DNA of 64,000 nt from Eutrophosalina sp902522775. Its GTDB lineage: Bacteria > Bacteroidota > Bacteroidia > Flavobacteriales > Flavobacteriaceae. The stretch is from contig CABYWQ010000003.1 of the NCBI GenBank assembly GCA_902522775.1, positions 62,001 through 126,000 of the forward strand, read 5' to 3'. This document shows, one piece after another, positions 1 to 9,175 of this stretch (its first letter is position 1; each line of letters begins with the position of its first letter). The notes beneath the pieces were generated by a model. That model was not told the DNA's origin and made no database searches. It saw only the letters and a program-made list of their open reading frames with translations. Made by a program: the position numbers and the translations under genes.

Positions 1-875
1 TGAAATCTTATAATTCTTCCATTTACAATTTGTAAGTAATTAATAAAAGCAAAATCTAAATCAGAAATGATACTGAAAACATCAATATTACTTAGTCTTT
101 GACTAACTACCGCTGATTTTGATTGATAATTTTCCAAGAGAACTAATTTTTCCTTTATATTTTGAGCATTCTCATACTCTAAATTTTCAGAATAGTTTAG
201 CATTTTTTTCTTTAAGACAGATTTTATATCGCTAAACTTTCCGTTAAGAATATCTCTTGTATGTTTAATATTTTGATTGTATTGTTTTTCAGAAATTAAA
301 TTATCAATTAAGCTTTTATCGAATTCTTTAAAGCCAAGAATTAAACTGTGTCCGCCATTTCTATGAACATTAAGAAAAATTTTATTTTTTGGGTTATTAA
401 TTTTTTTTTGTGAAAAATTATAATTGCTTGTTCGAATTGGGTATAATGTTCGAATGATATTTAATAAAATATTTATGACTTTCACATTAGTATATGGTCC
501 AAAATATTCAGATCCATCTTTTATAAATTTTCTTGTTAAGAAAACTCTTGGAAACCTTTCTTTTTTAATACATATCCAAGGGTACGTCTTATCATCGCGT
601 AAAAGTATATTGTACCTAGGTTGATTTTCTTTAATTAATGAATTTTCAAGTAAAAGTGCATCTGATTCCGATTTAACAACAACATGTTCAACAAACTTTG
701 TATTTTTTACTAGGTTTATGGTCTTTCTTGATTTTATATTTTTTTGAAAATAACTACTTACTCGTTTCTTTAGATTTTTAGCTTTTCCAACATAAATTAT
801 TTTTTTATCCTCAGTCAAAAATTGGTAGACGCCAGGATCTTCAGGAATTGTTTTTAAAATAATTTTAGTAGACAT
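1..875 (-). CDS. uvrC: UvrABC excinuclease subunit C (3' part cut by window edge)
   Basis: UvrC makes the dual incisions in nucleotide excision repair after UvrA/UvrB find the damage. About 291 N-terminal residues are visible. The GIY-YIG nuclease domain opens the protein, with PEDPGVYQF and YVGKAKNLKKRVSSYF, and is followed by YNILLRDDKTYPW and DGSEYFGPYT, all strongly UvrC-like. The start is the ATG at 873-875; the reading frame stays open to the window edge. The region that in most UvrC proteins carries four cysteines (RTC...C...C...C, ligands of a 4Fe-4S cluster in E. coli) reads RTSNYNFSQKKINN and then KIFLNVHRNGGHSL here, so all four are replaced (about residues 150-179). The family call is certain; the catalytic C-terminal half lies outside the window. 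Confidence 0.95.
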   Translation of the reverse strand, partial: MSTKIILKTIPEDPGVYQFLTEDKKIIYVGKAKNLKKRVSSYFQKNIKSRKTINLVKNTKFVEHVVVKSESDALLLENSLIKENQPRYNILLRDDKTYPWICIKKERFPRVFLTRKFIKDGSEYFGPYTNVKVINILLNIIRTLYPIRTSNYNFSQKKINNPKNKIFLNVHRNGGHSLILGFKEFDKSLIDNLISEKQYNQNIKHTRDILNGKFSDIKSVLKKKMLNYSENLEYENAQNIKEKLVLLENYQSKSAVVSQRLSNIDVFSIISDLDFAFINYLQIVNGRIIRF

Positions 876-915
876 CGCCACTTAACTAAAATAATTATTT
901 ATTTGTACTTTATTG

Positions 916-1473
916 ATGAACAAAATTGAAGCCAGAAAGAAATACTTAGATTTAAGAAAAAAATTAGATAATGTCCAAATAATATCTAAAAGTATTTCGA
1001 TATCCAATAATCTCCAAGATCTTCCTATATGGGATTACAATTTTTATCACATATACTTATCAATTAAAGAAAAAAATGAAGTAGACACTATGCCAATTAT
1101 TAATATTTTAAATAATAAAAAAAAGAAAGTATTAATTCCGAAGTCTGATTTTAACAATACTACTATGAAATCTTTTTTATTAAATGATAATACAGTTTTA
1201 AAAAAAAATAATTACGGTATTACCGAACCAATTAACAATGAAGAATTTTTAGGTAGAATTGATGTGATTTTTATTCCTTTGGTTGCATATGACTTAATTG
1301 GTAATAGAGTAGGATATGGAAAAGGATTTTACGATAAGTTTCTCAGAAATCAAAATAATAAAATATTAAGGATAGGTCTATCATTTTTTAATCCAGAAAA
1401 GAGAATTAAAATCGATGAGCATGACGAAAATTTAGATTTTTGTATTACGCCGAATAGAATTTTTAGTTTTTAG
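916..1473 (+). CDS. 5-formyltetrahydrofolate cyclo-ligase
   Basis: This enzyme converts 5-formyl-THF to 5,10-methenyl-THF using ATP, returning a storage or inhibitory folate to the one-carbon pool. It is 185 residues, the usual length. The family ATP/folate-binding signature GYGKGFYDKF is at about residues 133-142, and VIFIPLVAYD precedes it. I chose the ATG at 916 over the TTG one codon upstream, because the protein then begins MNKIEARKKY as in relatives. It is divergent from uvrC with about 40 bases between the two starts. Its 3' end overlaps lspA, which converges on it, by 11 bases. No -7 consensus is clear in the short divergent gap. Confidence 0.95.
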   Translation: MNKIEARKKYLDLRKKLDNVQIISKSISISNNLQDLPIWDYNFYHIYLSIKEKNEVDTMPIINILNNKKKKVLIPKSDFNNTTMKSFLLNDNTVLKKNNYGITEPINNEEFLGRIDVIFIPLVAYDLIGNRVGYGKGFYDKFLRNQNNKILRIGLSFFNPEKRIKIDEHDENLDFCITPNRIFSF

Positions 1474-2107
1474 GAAAAAAACTTTTATTGAATATTATCA
1501 TCATTGTTATACCAATAGTTATTACTGAATCGGCAATATTAAAAACAGGTTCAAAAAAAGTAAATTCTTTTCCTCCAACAAATGGAAACCAATCTGGCCA
1601 GATCCAACTAAATAGTGGAAATTGAAACATATCAACAACATTACCATAAAATATTCCTTCATATCCATTACCAGGCGAAAATTCAGCAATTTGAAAATAA
1701 CTTTCAGTAAATAAATATCCATAAAATACTGAATCAATAACATTTCCAATTGCACCAGCCAAGATCAATGATAGGCATATTGCTAGAAGTTTATTAGAGT
1801 TTTCTTTAATTATATTTTTCAACCAATAAAAAATAAATCCAATGGCAAAAATTCTGAAAAGAGTGAGGAAAAGTTTAGCTGATTTATCGTCAAAAAAAGG
1901 TATAAAGTCATTTATTTTTGCTCCCCAAGCCATTCCTCTATTTTCAATAAATAAAAGCTTAAACCACCCCCAGTCAATAATTGCTTGTTCACCATAAAAT
2001 GTTAGAGGAAAGTTAAGTTTGATGTAAATTTTAAGAATTTGATCTAAAATTAAAATTCCAATAACAATTAAAAGACAAGTTTTTAAACTAATTTTCTTGT
2101 TTTCCAA
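1463..2107 (-). CDS. lspA: Lipoprotein signal peptidase II
   Basis: LspA is the inner-membrane aspartyl protease that removes the signal peptide of prolipoproteins after lipidation. The protein is 214 residues, longer than the roughly 165 of E. coli because of an insertion of about 40 residues before the second catalytic block, as is usual in Flavobacteriia. Four membrane segments are visible. The catalytic aspartates are D125 in GNVID and D193 in FNIADSVITIGI; ENRGMAWG matches the conserved N-R-G box. The start is a TTG at 2105-2107; the next internal Met is far inside, so TTG is the only sensible start. It is the last gene of an ileS-dksA-lspA set with 3-6 base gaps; ileS-lspA linkage is widespread in bacteria. 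Confidence 0.95.
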   Translation of the reverse strand: MENKKISLKTCLLIVIGILILDQILKIYIKLNFPLTFYGEQAIIDWGWFKLLFIENRGMAWGAKINDFIPFFDDKSAKLFLTLFRIFAIGFIFYWLKNIIKENSNKLLAICLSLILAGAIGNVIDSVFYGYLFTESYFQIAEFSPGNGYEGIFYGNVVDMFQFPLFSWIWPDWFPFVGGKEFTFFEPVFNIADSVITIGITMMIIFNKSFFPKN

Positions 2108-2113
2108 GAGCTT

Positions 2114-2500
2114 TTATGACATTTTATTTTTAGCTTCTATGCTTAATGTGGCGTGAGGAACTAATTCTAATCTTTTTTTAGAAATAAGCTTACCTGTAAC
2201 CCTGCATAATCCATAGGTTTTATTTTCTATTCTTATAATAGCATTCTTTAAGTCTCTTATAAACTTTTCTTGTCTAATAGCTAATTGAGTATTAGCTTCT
2301 TTGGACATGGTTTGAGAACCTTCCTCAAAAGCTTTAAATGTTGGAGCAGTATCGTCCGTCCCATTGTTACCATCGTTCATGTAAGCACTCTTAATTAACT
2401 CTAAATCATGTTGAGCTTTTAAAATTTTTTCTTCAATAATTTTTCTGAAAAAAGTCAAGTCTTTATCAGAGTATCTCACGATTAAATTATCATCTTTCAT
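2114..2500 (-). CDS. DksA/TraR-family protein lacking the zinc finger
   Basis: DksA-type proteins insert a coiled coil into the RNA polymerase secondary channel and modulate initiation, often with ppGpp. This 128-residue protein has a long helical N-terminal region, an acidic tip (GTDDTAPTF, about residues 47-55) and the C-terminal block YGLCRVTGKLI...KRLELVPHATLSIEAK. Classical DksA has four zinc cysteines here; only one (in YGLCRV) remains, so zinc binding is unlikely. To my knowledge that is typical of the flavobacterial form. It is co-oriented with ileS (3 bases upstream) and lspA (6 bases downstream), so probably co-transcribed. The family call is firm; whether it acts on polymerase as DksA does is inferred. 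Confidence 0.88.
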   Translation of the reverse strand: MKDDNLIVRYSDKDLTFFRKIIEEKILKAQHDLELIKSAYMNDGNNGTDDTAPTFKAFEEGSQTMSKEANTQLAIRQEKFIRDLKNAIIRIENKTYGLCRVTGKLISKKRLELVPHATLSIEAKNKMS

Positions 2501-2503
2501 TTT

Positions 2504-5500
2504 TTAATTTATTTTATAAATTTTAACATTTAAACTAAAATTGTCAAACTGAATTTTAGTTATCGAATCTAAATTATCTAAAAAATTTAATTCTTTAGCT
2601 AATGTTTCATTTTTCACATATTCAATGTTCGCAAAAATAGCTTTTTCAATCAAATTATTGCTTTCCATTTCAATAATAATTTTATCACTAACGTTAAAAT
2701 TGGATTCTTTCCTCAAATTTTGAATTTTATTTACAATTTCTCTTGAAATCCCTTCATTTTTTAAAAATTCATCAATATTTGTATCTAAAGCTATAGTGTT
2801 TCCACCTTCAGATGCAACCAACCAACCTTCAATATCTTCATAATAAATTTCAACATCTTCAGAATTTAATACATATTTTCTATTATTACCTTCAATATTT
2901 AAATTTTTTCCATTTTCTAGATTATTAATTTCATCCATTTTTAAAGAATTAATTAATTGAACTATTTCCTGAATATCTTTACCATACTTAGGTCCTAAGA
3001 GTTTAAAATTTGGCTTAGCTTTCTTAACAAGTATTTCAGATGAATCTGATATTAACTCAATTTCTTTTACATTTATTTCTGATTTAATAAATTCTGATAT
3101 TTCAATTAAAGAGTTTTTTTCATTTTGATTTTTAAAGGGAATTAAAATCTTTGGTAGAGGTTGTCTAACTTTAATTTTTTCTTTTTTTCTAAGTGATAAG
3201 GCTAATGAGCAAATTTTTTGAGAGAGTCTAATCTTATTTTCAAGATTATTATCAACTAATTTTAGATCATAATCAGGAAAATTAGACAGATGAACAGATT
3301 TGTTGGAGTTATTTAAATCCTGAAATAAGTTGTCCATATAAAATGGGCTAATTGGTGATGAAATTATGGAAATCTTTTTAAGACATTCATGTAAAGTTTG
3401 AAATGCAGAAATTTTATCTTGATTAAATTCTCCTTTCCAAAATCTTCTCCTTGATAATCTAACATACCAATTGCTTAAATTATCTTGAACAAAACTCGAA
3501 ATTAATCTTGCGGATTTTGTAGGCTCATAATTATTGTAAGCTTCTTCAACTTCTTTAATTAGCGTGTTAAGCTCTGAAATAATCCATCTATCTAGCTCAT
3601 GTCTATTACCATATTTGATATGGTTACTATTTATATTAAATCCATCGATATTAGAGTAAAGACTGAAAAATGAGTAAATGTTATGAATAGTACCAAAAAA
3701 TTTTCTTTTAACTTCTTCAATTCCATTGATATCAAATTTTAAATTATCCCATGGATTAGAGTTTGAGATCATATACCATCTAGTAGCGTCTGGACCATAT
3801 TTATCTAAAGTTTCAAAAGGGTCAACTGTATTTCCAAGTCTTTTAGACATTTTATGACCATTTTTATCTAGAACAAGACCGTTAGATATTACATTACGAT
3901 AGCTATTGGATTTAAATATTAAAGTACCAATTACATGTAATGTGTAAAACCAACCACGTGTTTGATCAACACCCTCAGCAATATAATCCGCAGGAAAAAA
4001 CTTTTTTTTATCTATTAATTCTTTATTTTCAAAGGGATAGTGCCATTGTGCATAAGGCATAGCTCCAGAATCAAACCAAACATCAATTAAGTCACTTTCC
4101 CTTAACATTTTATTATTGCTAGCCGAGCACAAAATTATTTTATCAACAATATGTTTGTGAAGATCTATTTTTTCATAATTTTTGTCAGATAAATCTCCAA
4201 TTTTAAATTTGCTTAATGGGTTTGTTTTCATAAAACCCCTAGCAATTGAGATTTCTATCTCATTGTAAAGCTCTTTAACCGATCCTATAATTTTAGTCTC
4301 AGATCCATCTTCGCTAATCCAAATGGGAAGAGGTATTCCCCAAAATCTTGATCTTGATAAATTCCAATCATTTGCATTATTTAACCAATTACCAAATCTT
4401 CCATCACCAGTTGCTTTTGGTTTCCAATTTATTTTGGAATTATTTTTTATTAATTCTTCTCTTTTATCTGTTACTTTTATGAACCAAGAGTTTAAAGGGT
4501 AATACAATACAGGTTTATCAGTTCTCCAACAATTTGGATAACTATGGGTATATTTTTCTACTCTAAAAGCTTTATTTTCTTCTTTAAGTTTAATTGCAAT
4601 TTCAACATCTACTGATTTATCAGGTTCAAAACCACTTTCGTAGTATTCATTTTTAACATATTTTCCACCAATTCCTTTTAAAGTATTCAAAAACTTTCCC
4701 TGTAAATCAACAAGGGGAACAAGTTCTTTTAATTCATTGTAAACTAACATTGGGGGAACTTCTGGACTAGCATTCTTAGCTGCCAATGAATCATCAGCTC
4801 CAAATGTAGGAGCTGTATGAACTATACCTGTACCTTCATCTGTTGTTACAAAATCACCTGATATAATTCTAAAGGCATTTTGAGGATTATTTTCCGGTAA
4901 AGGAGCATCATCCCAAAGTTGATTATACTTAACTTCTAAAATATCTTTGCCGGTAAAATTTTCACAAATTAAATAGGGGATATTTTTTATTGAATCAAAG
5001 GTTAATTCTTTTTCACTTTTAACCTCAATAAAATTAGATTTAAAAACCTTTTCTATTAAGTCCTTAGCTACAATTACATTAATAGCTTTGTGAGTGTACA
5101 GATTATAGGTTTTAATTAAAGCGTAGTTAATTTTTACACCTACTGTAAGTGCGGTGTTTGATGGAAGAGTCCAAGGGGTGGTTGTCCATGCTAAAACATA
5201 AATTTTTGAATATTTTTTTAAAAAATCTGGCAATGATTTTGAGATACATTCAAATTGCGCAGTTACAGTCGTATCAGTTACATCTTGATAAGTACCAGGT
5301 TGATTTAATTCATGCGAGCTTAACCCAGTTCCAGCCTTTGGAGAATAAGGTTGAATGCTGTAACCTTTATAAATTAAATTATCGTTGTAAAGTTTTTTAA
5401 GAAGCCACCAAACTGACTCAATGTATTTAGATTTATAAGTTATGTAAGGGTTATCCATATCAACCCAATATCCTATTCTTTTAGTTAAATTGTTCCAGAC

Positions 5501-5887
5501 ATCAGTATATTTCATGACAGCTTTTTTACATGCTTCATTATACTCTTCAATACTGATTTTAGTTCCTATATCTTCTTTTGAAATGTTTAATTCTTTTTCT
5601 ACACCTAATTCTACAGGAAGTCCATGAGTGTCCCATCCTGCTTTTCTATTAACTTTGAAACCTTTTAAGGTTTTATATCTGCAAAATATATCTTTGATTG
5701 CTCTAGCCATTACATGGTGAATCCCAGGCATTCCATTTGCAGATGGCGGACCTTCAAAAAAAACAAAATCTTTAGACTTGTTTCTTGAAGATATACTTTT
5801 TTCAAAGGTTTTATCTTTGTCCCAATATTCAGAAATCTTATTTGAAATCTCTATAAGATCTAATGTTTTATATTCTTTAAATGACAT
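2504..5887 (-). CDS. ileS: Isoleucyl-tRNA synthetase
   Basis: This class I synthetase charges tRNA-Ile. At 1127 residues it is longer than the roughly 940 of E. coli IleRS and resembles the eukaryote-like (type 2) IleRS common in Bacteroidota. The HIGH-type motif is in PPSANGMPGIHHVMAR (about residues 47-62), the KMSKS loop reads KMSKRLGN at about residue 680, and AWTTTPWTLPSNTAL marks the CP1 editing domain. The ATG at 5885-5887 gives a standard N-terminus (MSFKEYKTLDL). A near-consensus -7 element on the minus strand (TAAATTCG, plus coordinates 5903-5910) lies about 15 bases upstream, so this is probably the promoter of ileS-dksA-lspA. Confidence 0.97.
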   Translation of the reverse strand: MSFKEYKTLDLIEISNKISEYWDKDKTFEKSISSRNKSKDFVFFEGPPSANGMPGIHHVMARAIKDIFCRYKTLKGFKVNRKAGWDTHGLPVELGVEKELNISKEDIGTKISIEEYNEACKKAVMKYTDVWNNLTKRIGYWVDMDNPYITYKSKYIESVWWLLKKLYNDNLIYKGYSIQPYSPKAGTGLSSHELNQPGTYQDVTDTTVTAQFECISKSLPDFLKKYSKIYVLAWTTTPWTLPSNTALTVGVKINYALIKTYNLYTHKAINVIVAKDLIEKVFKSNFIEVKSEKELTFDSIKNIPYLICENFTGKDILEVKYNQLWDDAPLPENNPQNAFRIISGDFVTTDEGTGIVHTAPTFGADDSLAAKNASPEVPPMLVYNELKELVPLVDLQGKFLNTLKGIGGKYVKNEYYESGFEPDKSVDVEIAIKLKEENKAFRVEKYTHSYPNCWRTDKPVLYYPLNSWFIKVTDKREELIKNNSKINWKPKATGDGRFGNWLNNANDWNLSRSRFWGIPLPIWISEDGSETKIIGSVKELYNEIEISIARGFMKTNPLSKFKIGDLSDKNYEKIDLHKHIVDKIILCSASNNKMLRESDLIDVWFDSGAMPYAQWHYPFENKELIDKKKFFPADYIAEGVDQTRGWFYTLHVIGTLIFKSNSYRNVISNGLVLDKNGHKMSKRLGNTVDPFETLDKYGPDATRWYMISNSNPWDNLKFDINGIEEVKRKFFGTIHNIYSFFSLYSNIDGFNINSNHIKYGNRHELDRWIISELNTLIKEVEEAYNNYEPTKSARLISSFVQDNLSNWYVRLSRRRFWKGEFNQDKISAFQTLHECLKKISIISSPISPFYMDNLFQDLNNSNKSVHLSNFPDYDLKLVDNNLENKIRLSQKICSLALSLRKKEKIKVRQPLPKILIPFKNQNEKNSLIEISEFIKSEINVKEIELISDSSEILVKKAKPNFKLLGPKYGKDIQEIVQLINSLKMDEINNLENGKNLNIEGNNRKYVLNSEDVEIYYEDIEGWLVASEGGNTIALDTNIDEFLKNEGISREIVNKIQNLRKESNFNVSDKIIIEMESNNLIEKAIFANIEYVKNETLAKELNFLDNLDSITKIQFDNFSLNVKIYKIN

Positions 5888-5947
5888 TAAATTTAAAAAA
5901 TGCGAATTTACTTAATTTTACTCTAATTTATTGATTATAAGGTATAC

Positions 5948-8437
5948 TTAATCAAAAATCAACATTAAGTTTAAAGATCTCCCAGGTGAAGAAATTCCGG
6001 AAGCAAATTCTCTGTAATGTATGTCGAATATATTATCCAATAATAATTGAGCTTTAATTTTTTTTGTAACTCGAAACAACGATGATAACTTAAAAATTCC
6101 CCACTTGGGCATACCCAAATATTTAATTTCACCATTTTCATAAACATGTGGAGTTTCTTCAAGGCTATCTTCACCCCCAAAACTATACTCATCAGCAGAT
6201 TTTGATTGTGAAAATTTATAAGTCAATTGTATGTTAAAATTATTTTTTTTAAACCTAAGTTTTACAGAACCATATATCGGTGGAATTGATGGCATTGGAT
6301 AATCATTATACACAATATCACCTTTTGTATAATTAATAAAGCCATATAAATTAAATGAATCATTTAAGATGTATTTAAAATCAAAATTAAAACCATATAT
6401 ATTAGAATTACCTAAATTAAAATTACTCATTGTTAATACTTCCTCATCATCATAAATTATTGTGATAGGGTTTTCTGTAGAGTCATCATTGTAGTCATAA
6501 AAAAAATTTCGTGCAATGGTACGGTTTAAAATAGTATAATAGAGATTCATATTGTAAGACAATGCTTTGTCATAACTGTTATAACCCAAATCAATAGTAT
6601 ATGCATTTTCAGGCTTTAAACTAGTATTTGGAACAGTAAGAATCCCAGAATTTTCTCTTATTTTACCAATATCGTCTATATTTGGAGCCCGAAATCCACT
6701 GGAAATATTTAATGATATTTTATTAAACTTATTTATTAAATATGAAAGCCCTAAACTTGAAGTTATAGCATAATTTGTTAATTTAAAATTGTGAAATTGT
6801 TTAAAAAAAATAAATGATTCTTGATTCTCCAAAAGAAAGTCCGTATCCCACTCAGCGGATATATCAACAAAAGAATATCTGCTTCCAATATTTAAATTAG
6901 TTTTTTCATTAAATTCTTTTCTTAATTCAAAATAAGCTGCAACTGAATTATATTTACTTCCATTCCCTGGATATCTGCTTAAACCATCATTAATATTTCT
7001 TTCAATTATTAAATTATTATTTGTTATAATTTCAAAATTTTTACCTTCTGAATTAAGCTTATTATTTGTTAGCTCGAAACCGTATGCAAGTGAGTTAATT
7101 TGATTTAGTTTTTTTATAAAATCTGTATTTATTGAGAAAATATTTAAATCTTCAGCTTGTGATTTTAAATTCAAAGAATTGAAGCGCCTACTATTTCGGG
7201 ACTCTTTAATTTTTTGAAATGATAAAATAAGTGATGCATTATCGAATATTTTTTTCTTACCTAAGTTTAATTTTAATGAACTTAATAATCTTTGTTGAGG
7301 TCCATAGTACCATTGAGCATATTTTAATTCTCCATTTTCGGTTATTTCACTCATTTTGTCAAATCTTGAAATATTAGATGATTTAGAGTATTGAAAATTT
7401 AAAATTAGATTTGAGTTTTCACCAGTAATAATATTAAATTTTTGAATTAAATCTTTTTGTCTGTAGGAGGTATTTCGTTGAATATTAGGATTAGAATTTT
7501 TAGTAGAATTTTTAAAATAATTATCTCCTCTATTTCTAGAGTAATAATCAACCAATCCCCAGTTTTTATGCCCATGTCTTCTATTCTTGCCCATAATTAT
7601 ATCACCAAAATATGATTTCGTGTAGCTTGTGTAACTTGCCCATTTTCTTGTTGATAATTCTAAACTATAGTTATTTATTTTGGTTTTGTTATTTAAATTA
7701 TAAGAAACTGATTTGTAGTAATTAAAAAATTTTGAATTATTAATTCTCGGTGTTTTTGTATAAAAATGTACTACCCCACCAAGTGCATCAGATCCATACC
7801 CAACAGATGATGGACCATAAATAACTTCAATTCTTTCTAAAGAATTAGGATCAATTGTGATAGAGTTTTGTAAATGACCGGATCGATATATTGCGTTATT
7901 CATTCTTACTCCATCAATTACTAAAAGGACTCTATTTGCTTCAAATCCCCTGATCACAGGACTTCCGCCTCCAGCTTGTGATTTTTGAATATGAATTCCA
8001 CCAGCATGATACAACATTTCAGCAGATGTTTTAAGATTCTCAAGTTCCACTGATTTAGCATTAATAATAGACACCTTTTTTGAAAGGGTTTTAATGTTTT
8101 GTTTATTTCTTGCTACCGATAGAACAACCTCATCTAAACCTCTTGAATTAGTTGTTAATATTATCTTTTTAAGTGATTTTAATTTATCTATTGAAATTCT
8201 TTCCTCATCATATGAAACATGACTAAAAGTTATTGTATCTTGATTTTTAAAAATATCGATAGATACCTCTCCTTTTAAATTAGTTAATCTAGAAATAGAT
8301 TTATCATTATTATAAAGAAGTACTGAAGAAATACCAGACTTACTTTCGGAATCAATAACAGTGATTTTCTGACAGTTTAGAGTTGCCAAAAAAAATAGAA
8401 ATATAAGGGGCAAAAATTTTTTAAGAAAATAAGTCAT
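5948..8437 (-). CDS. TonB-dependent receptor, haem/haemoglobin-receptor type
   Basis: This is an outer-membrane beta-barrel that imports a ligand using TonB energy. It is 829 residues. A signal peptide ends near LNCQ, followed by a carboxypeptidase-regulatory-like domain (about residues 23-100), a plug domain with GGGSPVIRGFEANRV and GYGSDALGGVVHFYTK, and the barrel. The barrel holds SGFRAPN and a following P-N-x-SLKPEN block, which correspond to the FRAP and NPxL boxes of haem receptors. The last strand ends in Phe-Asp, as usual for barrels. It overlaps recO by 17 bases and is probably co-transcribed with it. TonB receptor is certain; haem as ligand is only a family-level suggestion, since FRAP boxes also occur in other receptors. 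Confidence 0.88.
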   Translation of the reverse strand: MTYFLKKFLPLIFLFFLATLNCQKITVIDSESKSGISSVLLYNNDKSISRLTNLKGEVSIDIFKNQDTITFSHVSYDEERISIDKLKSLKKIILTTNSRGLDEVVLSVARNKQNIKTLSKKVSIINAKSVELENLKTSAEMLYHAGGIHIQKSQAGGGSPVIRGFEANRVLLVIDGVRMNNAIYRSGHLQNSITIDPNSLERIEVIYGPSSVGYGSDALGGVVHFYTKTPRINNSKFFNYYKSVSYNLNNKTKINNYSLELSTRKWASYTSYTKSYFGDIIMGKNRRHGHKNWGLVDYYSRNRGDNYFKNSTKNSNPNIQRNTSYRQKDLIQKFNIITGENSNLILNFQYSKSSNISRFDKMSEITENGELKYAQWYYGPQQRLLSSLKLNLGKKKIFDNASLILSFQKIKESRNSRRFNSLNLKSQAEDLNIFSINTDFIKKLNQINSLAYGFELTNNKLNSEGKNFEIITNNNLIIERNINDGLSRYPGNGSKYNSVAAYFELRKEFNEKTNLNIGSRYSFVDISAEWDTDFLLENQESFIFFKQFHNFKLTNYAITSSLGLSYLINKFNKISLNISSGFRAPNIDDIGKIRENSGILTVPNTSLKPENAYTIDLGYNSYDKALSYNMNLYYTILNRTIARNFFYDYNDDSTENPITIIYDDEEVLTMSNFNLGNSNIYGFNFDFKYILNDSFNLYGFINYTKGDIVYNDYPMPSIPPIYGSVKLRFKKNNFNIQLTYKFSQSKSADEYSFGGEDSLEETPHVYENGEIKYLGMPKWGIFKLSSLFRVTKKIKAQLLLDNIFDIHYREFASGISSPGRSLNLMLIFD

Positions 8438-9140
8438 TCAATATTCCAATCGATTTTGGGATTTTAAACCCAGGAACATGAATTTGGTAATATTTTAAAA
8501 TTAAATCAATCATGTTTCTTCTTTGATTAACATTTGTTAAAACATCATTATTATAATCAAATTTTGTGCCCAAAATCAGAGAAAAATCTTCAATTACTTT
8601 GCCATTAAAACAATTGGATGAATTATTTGTAGAGGTAAAATTACCATTTTCAATATCAAAGAATGGATAGTTATTAGTATTTTTTTCAGGCAGAATTCCA
8701 AGGAAATTTGTCAAATAAATTAAAAAAAGAATATGAAAATTTGAAAATTTTTCTGATTTTTCAAACCATATTAAGCTTTCTTTTATAAAGTTAAAAATTT
8801 TGACATCAGATTCTTCGTGCCTTATAATTGACATTAGAACCTCTGAAATAAAAAGAGCTATATTGTATTTGATCACATTTGAATTAATTGAATTAAACAA
8901 AACCAAAGATTTAGCATTTTTTATATACGAAATATTACCCTTTTTATTATTGCTACTTTCAATATCAATGATATTAAGTCTATGAAATTGACCTAATTGA
9001 AGTTTACTTTTTTTCTTTGACCTTAAACCTCTAATTAAATAAGATTTAACTCCAAATTTTTTTGTAAAACATCTAACAATAATACTAGTTTCAGAATAAT
9101 TAATATGACCTAGAACAATTGATTCAGTTGAATATACCAT
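8421..9140 (-). CDS. recO: DNA repair protein RecO
   Basis: RecO works with RecF and RecR to load RecA on gapped DNA. The protein is 239 residues, the usual length. It starts MVYSTESIVLGHINYSETS, the OB-fold opening of the family, continues with IVRCFTKKFGVKSYLIRG, and has an alpha-helical C-terminal domain (about residues 90-239). The zinc-binding cysteine cluster of some RecO proteins is not evident. The start is the ATG at 9138-9140, right beside a perfect 22-base palindrome. Its 3' end overlaps the receptor gene downstream. Confidence 0.93.
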   Translation of the reverse strand: MVYSTESIVLGHINYSETSIIVRCFTKKFGVKSYLIRGLRSKKKSKLQLGQFHRLNIIDIESSNNKKGNISYIKNAKSLVLFNSINSNVIKYNIALFISEVLMSIIRHEESDVKIFNFIKESLIWFEKSEKFSNFHILFLIYLTNFLGILPEKNTNNYPFFDIENGNFTSTNNSSNCFNGKVIEDFSLILGTKFDYNNDVLTNVNQRRNMIDLILKYYQIHVPGFKIPKSIGILNDLFS

Positions 9141-9141
9141 G

Positions 9142-9163
9142 TTAATTGTTTTAAAACAATTAA
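9142..9163. repeat. Perfect 22-base palindrome just upstream of recO
   Basis: Half-sites TTAATTGTTTT and AAAACAATTAA form an uninterrupted palindrome, one base from the recO start codon and 12 bases from the metB-type stop. On the minus strand no U-run follows, so it does not look like a terminator. It could be an operator or a hairpin near the ribosome-binding region; in DNA this AT-rich, chance is also possible. Confidence 0.5.
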
Positions 9164-9175
9164 ATGCAATTATAA

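Noticed and set aside
424..624. Short plus-strand frame at the window start
   Set aside because: It lies within uvrC on the other strand, where the protein motifs are clear.
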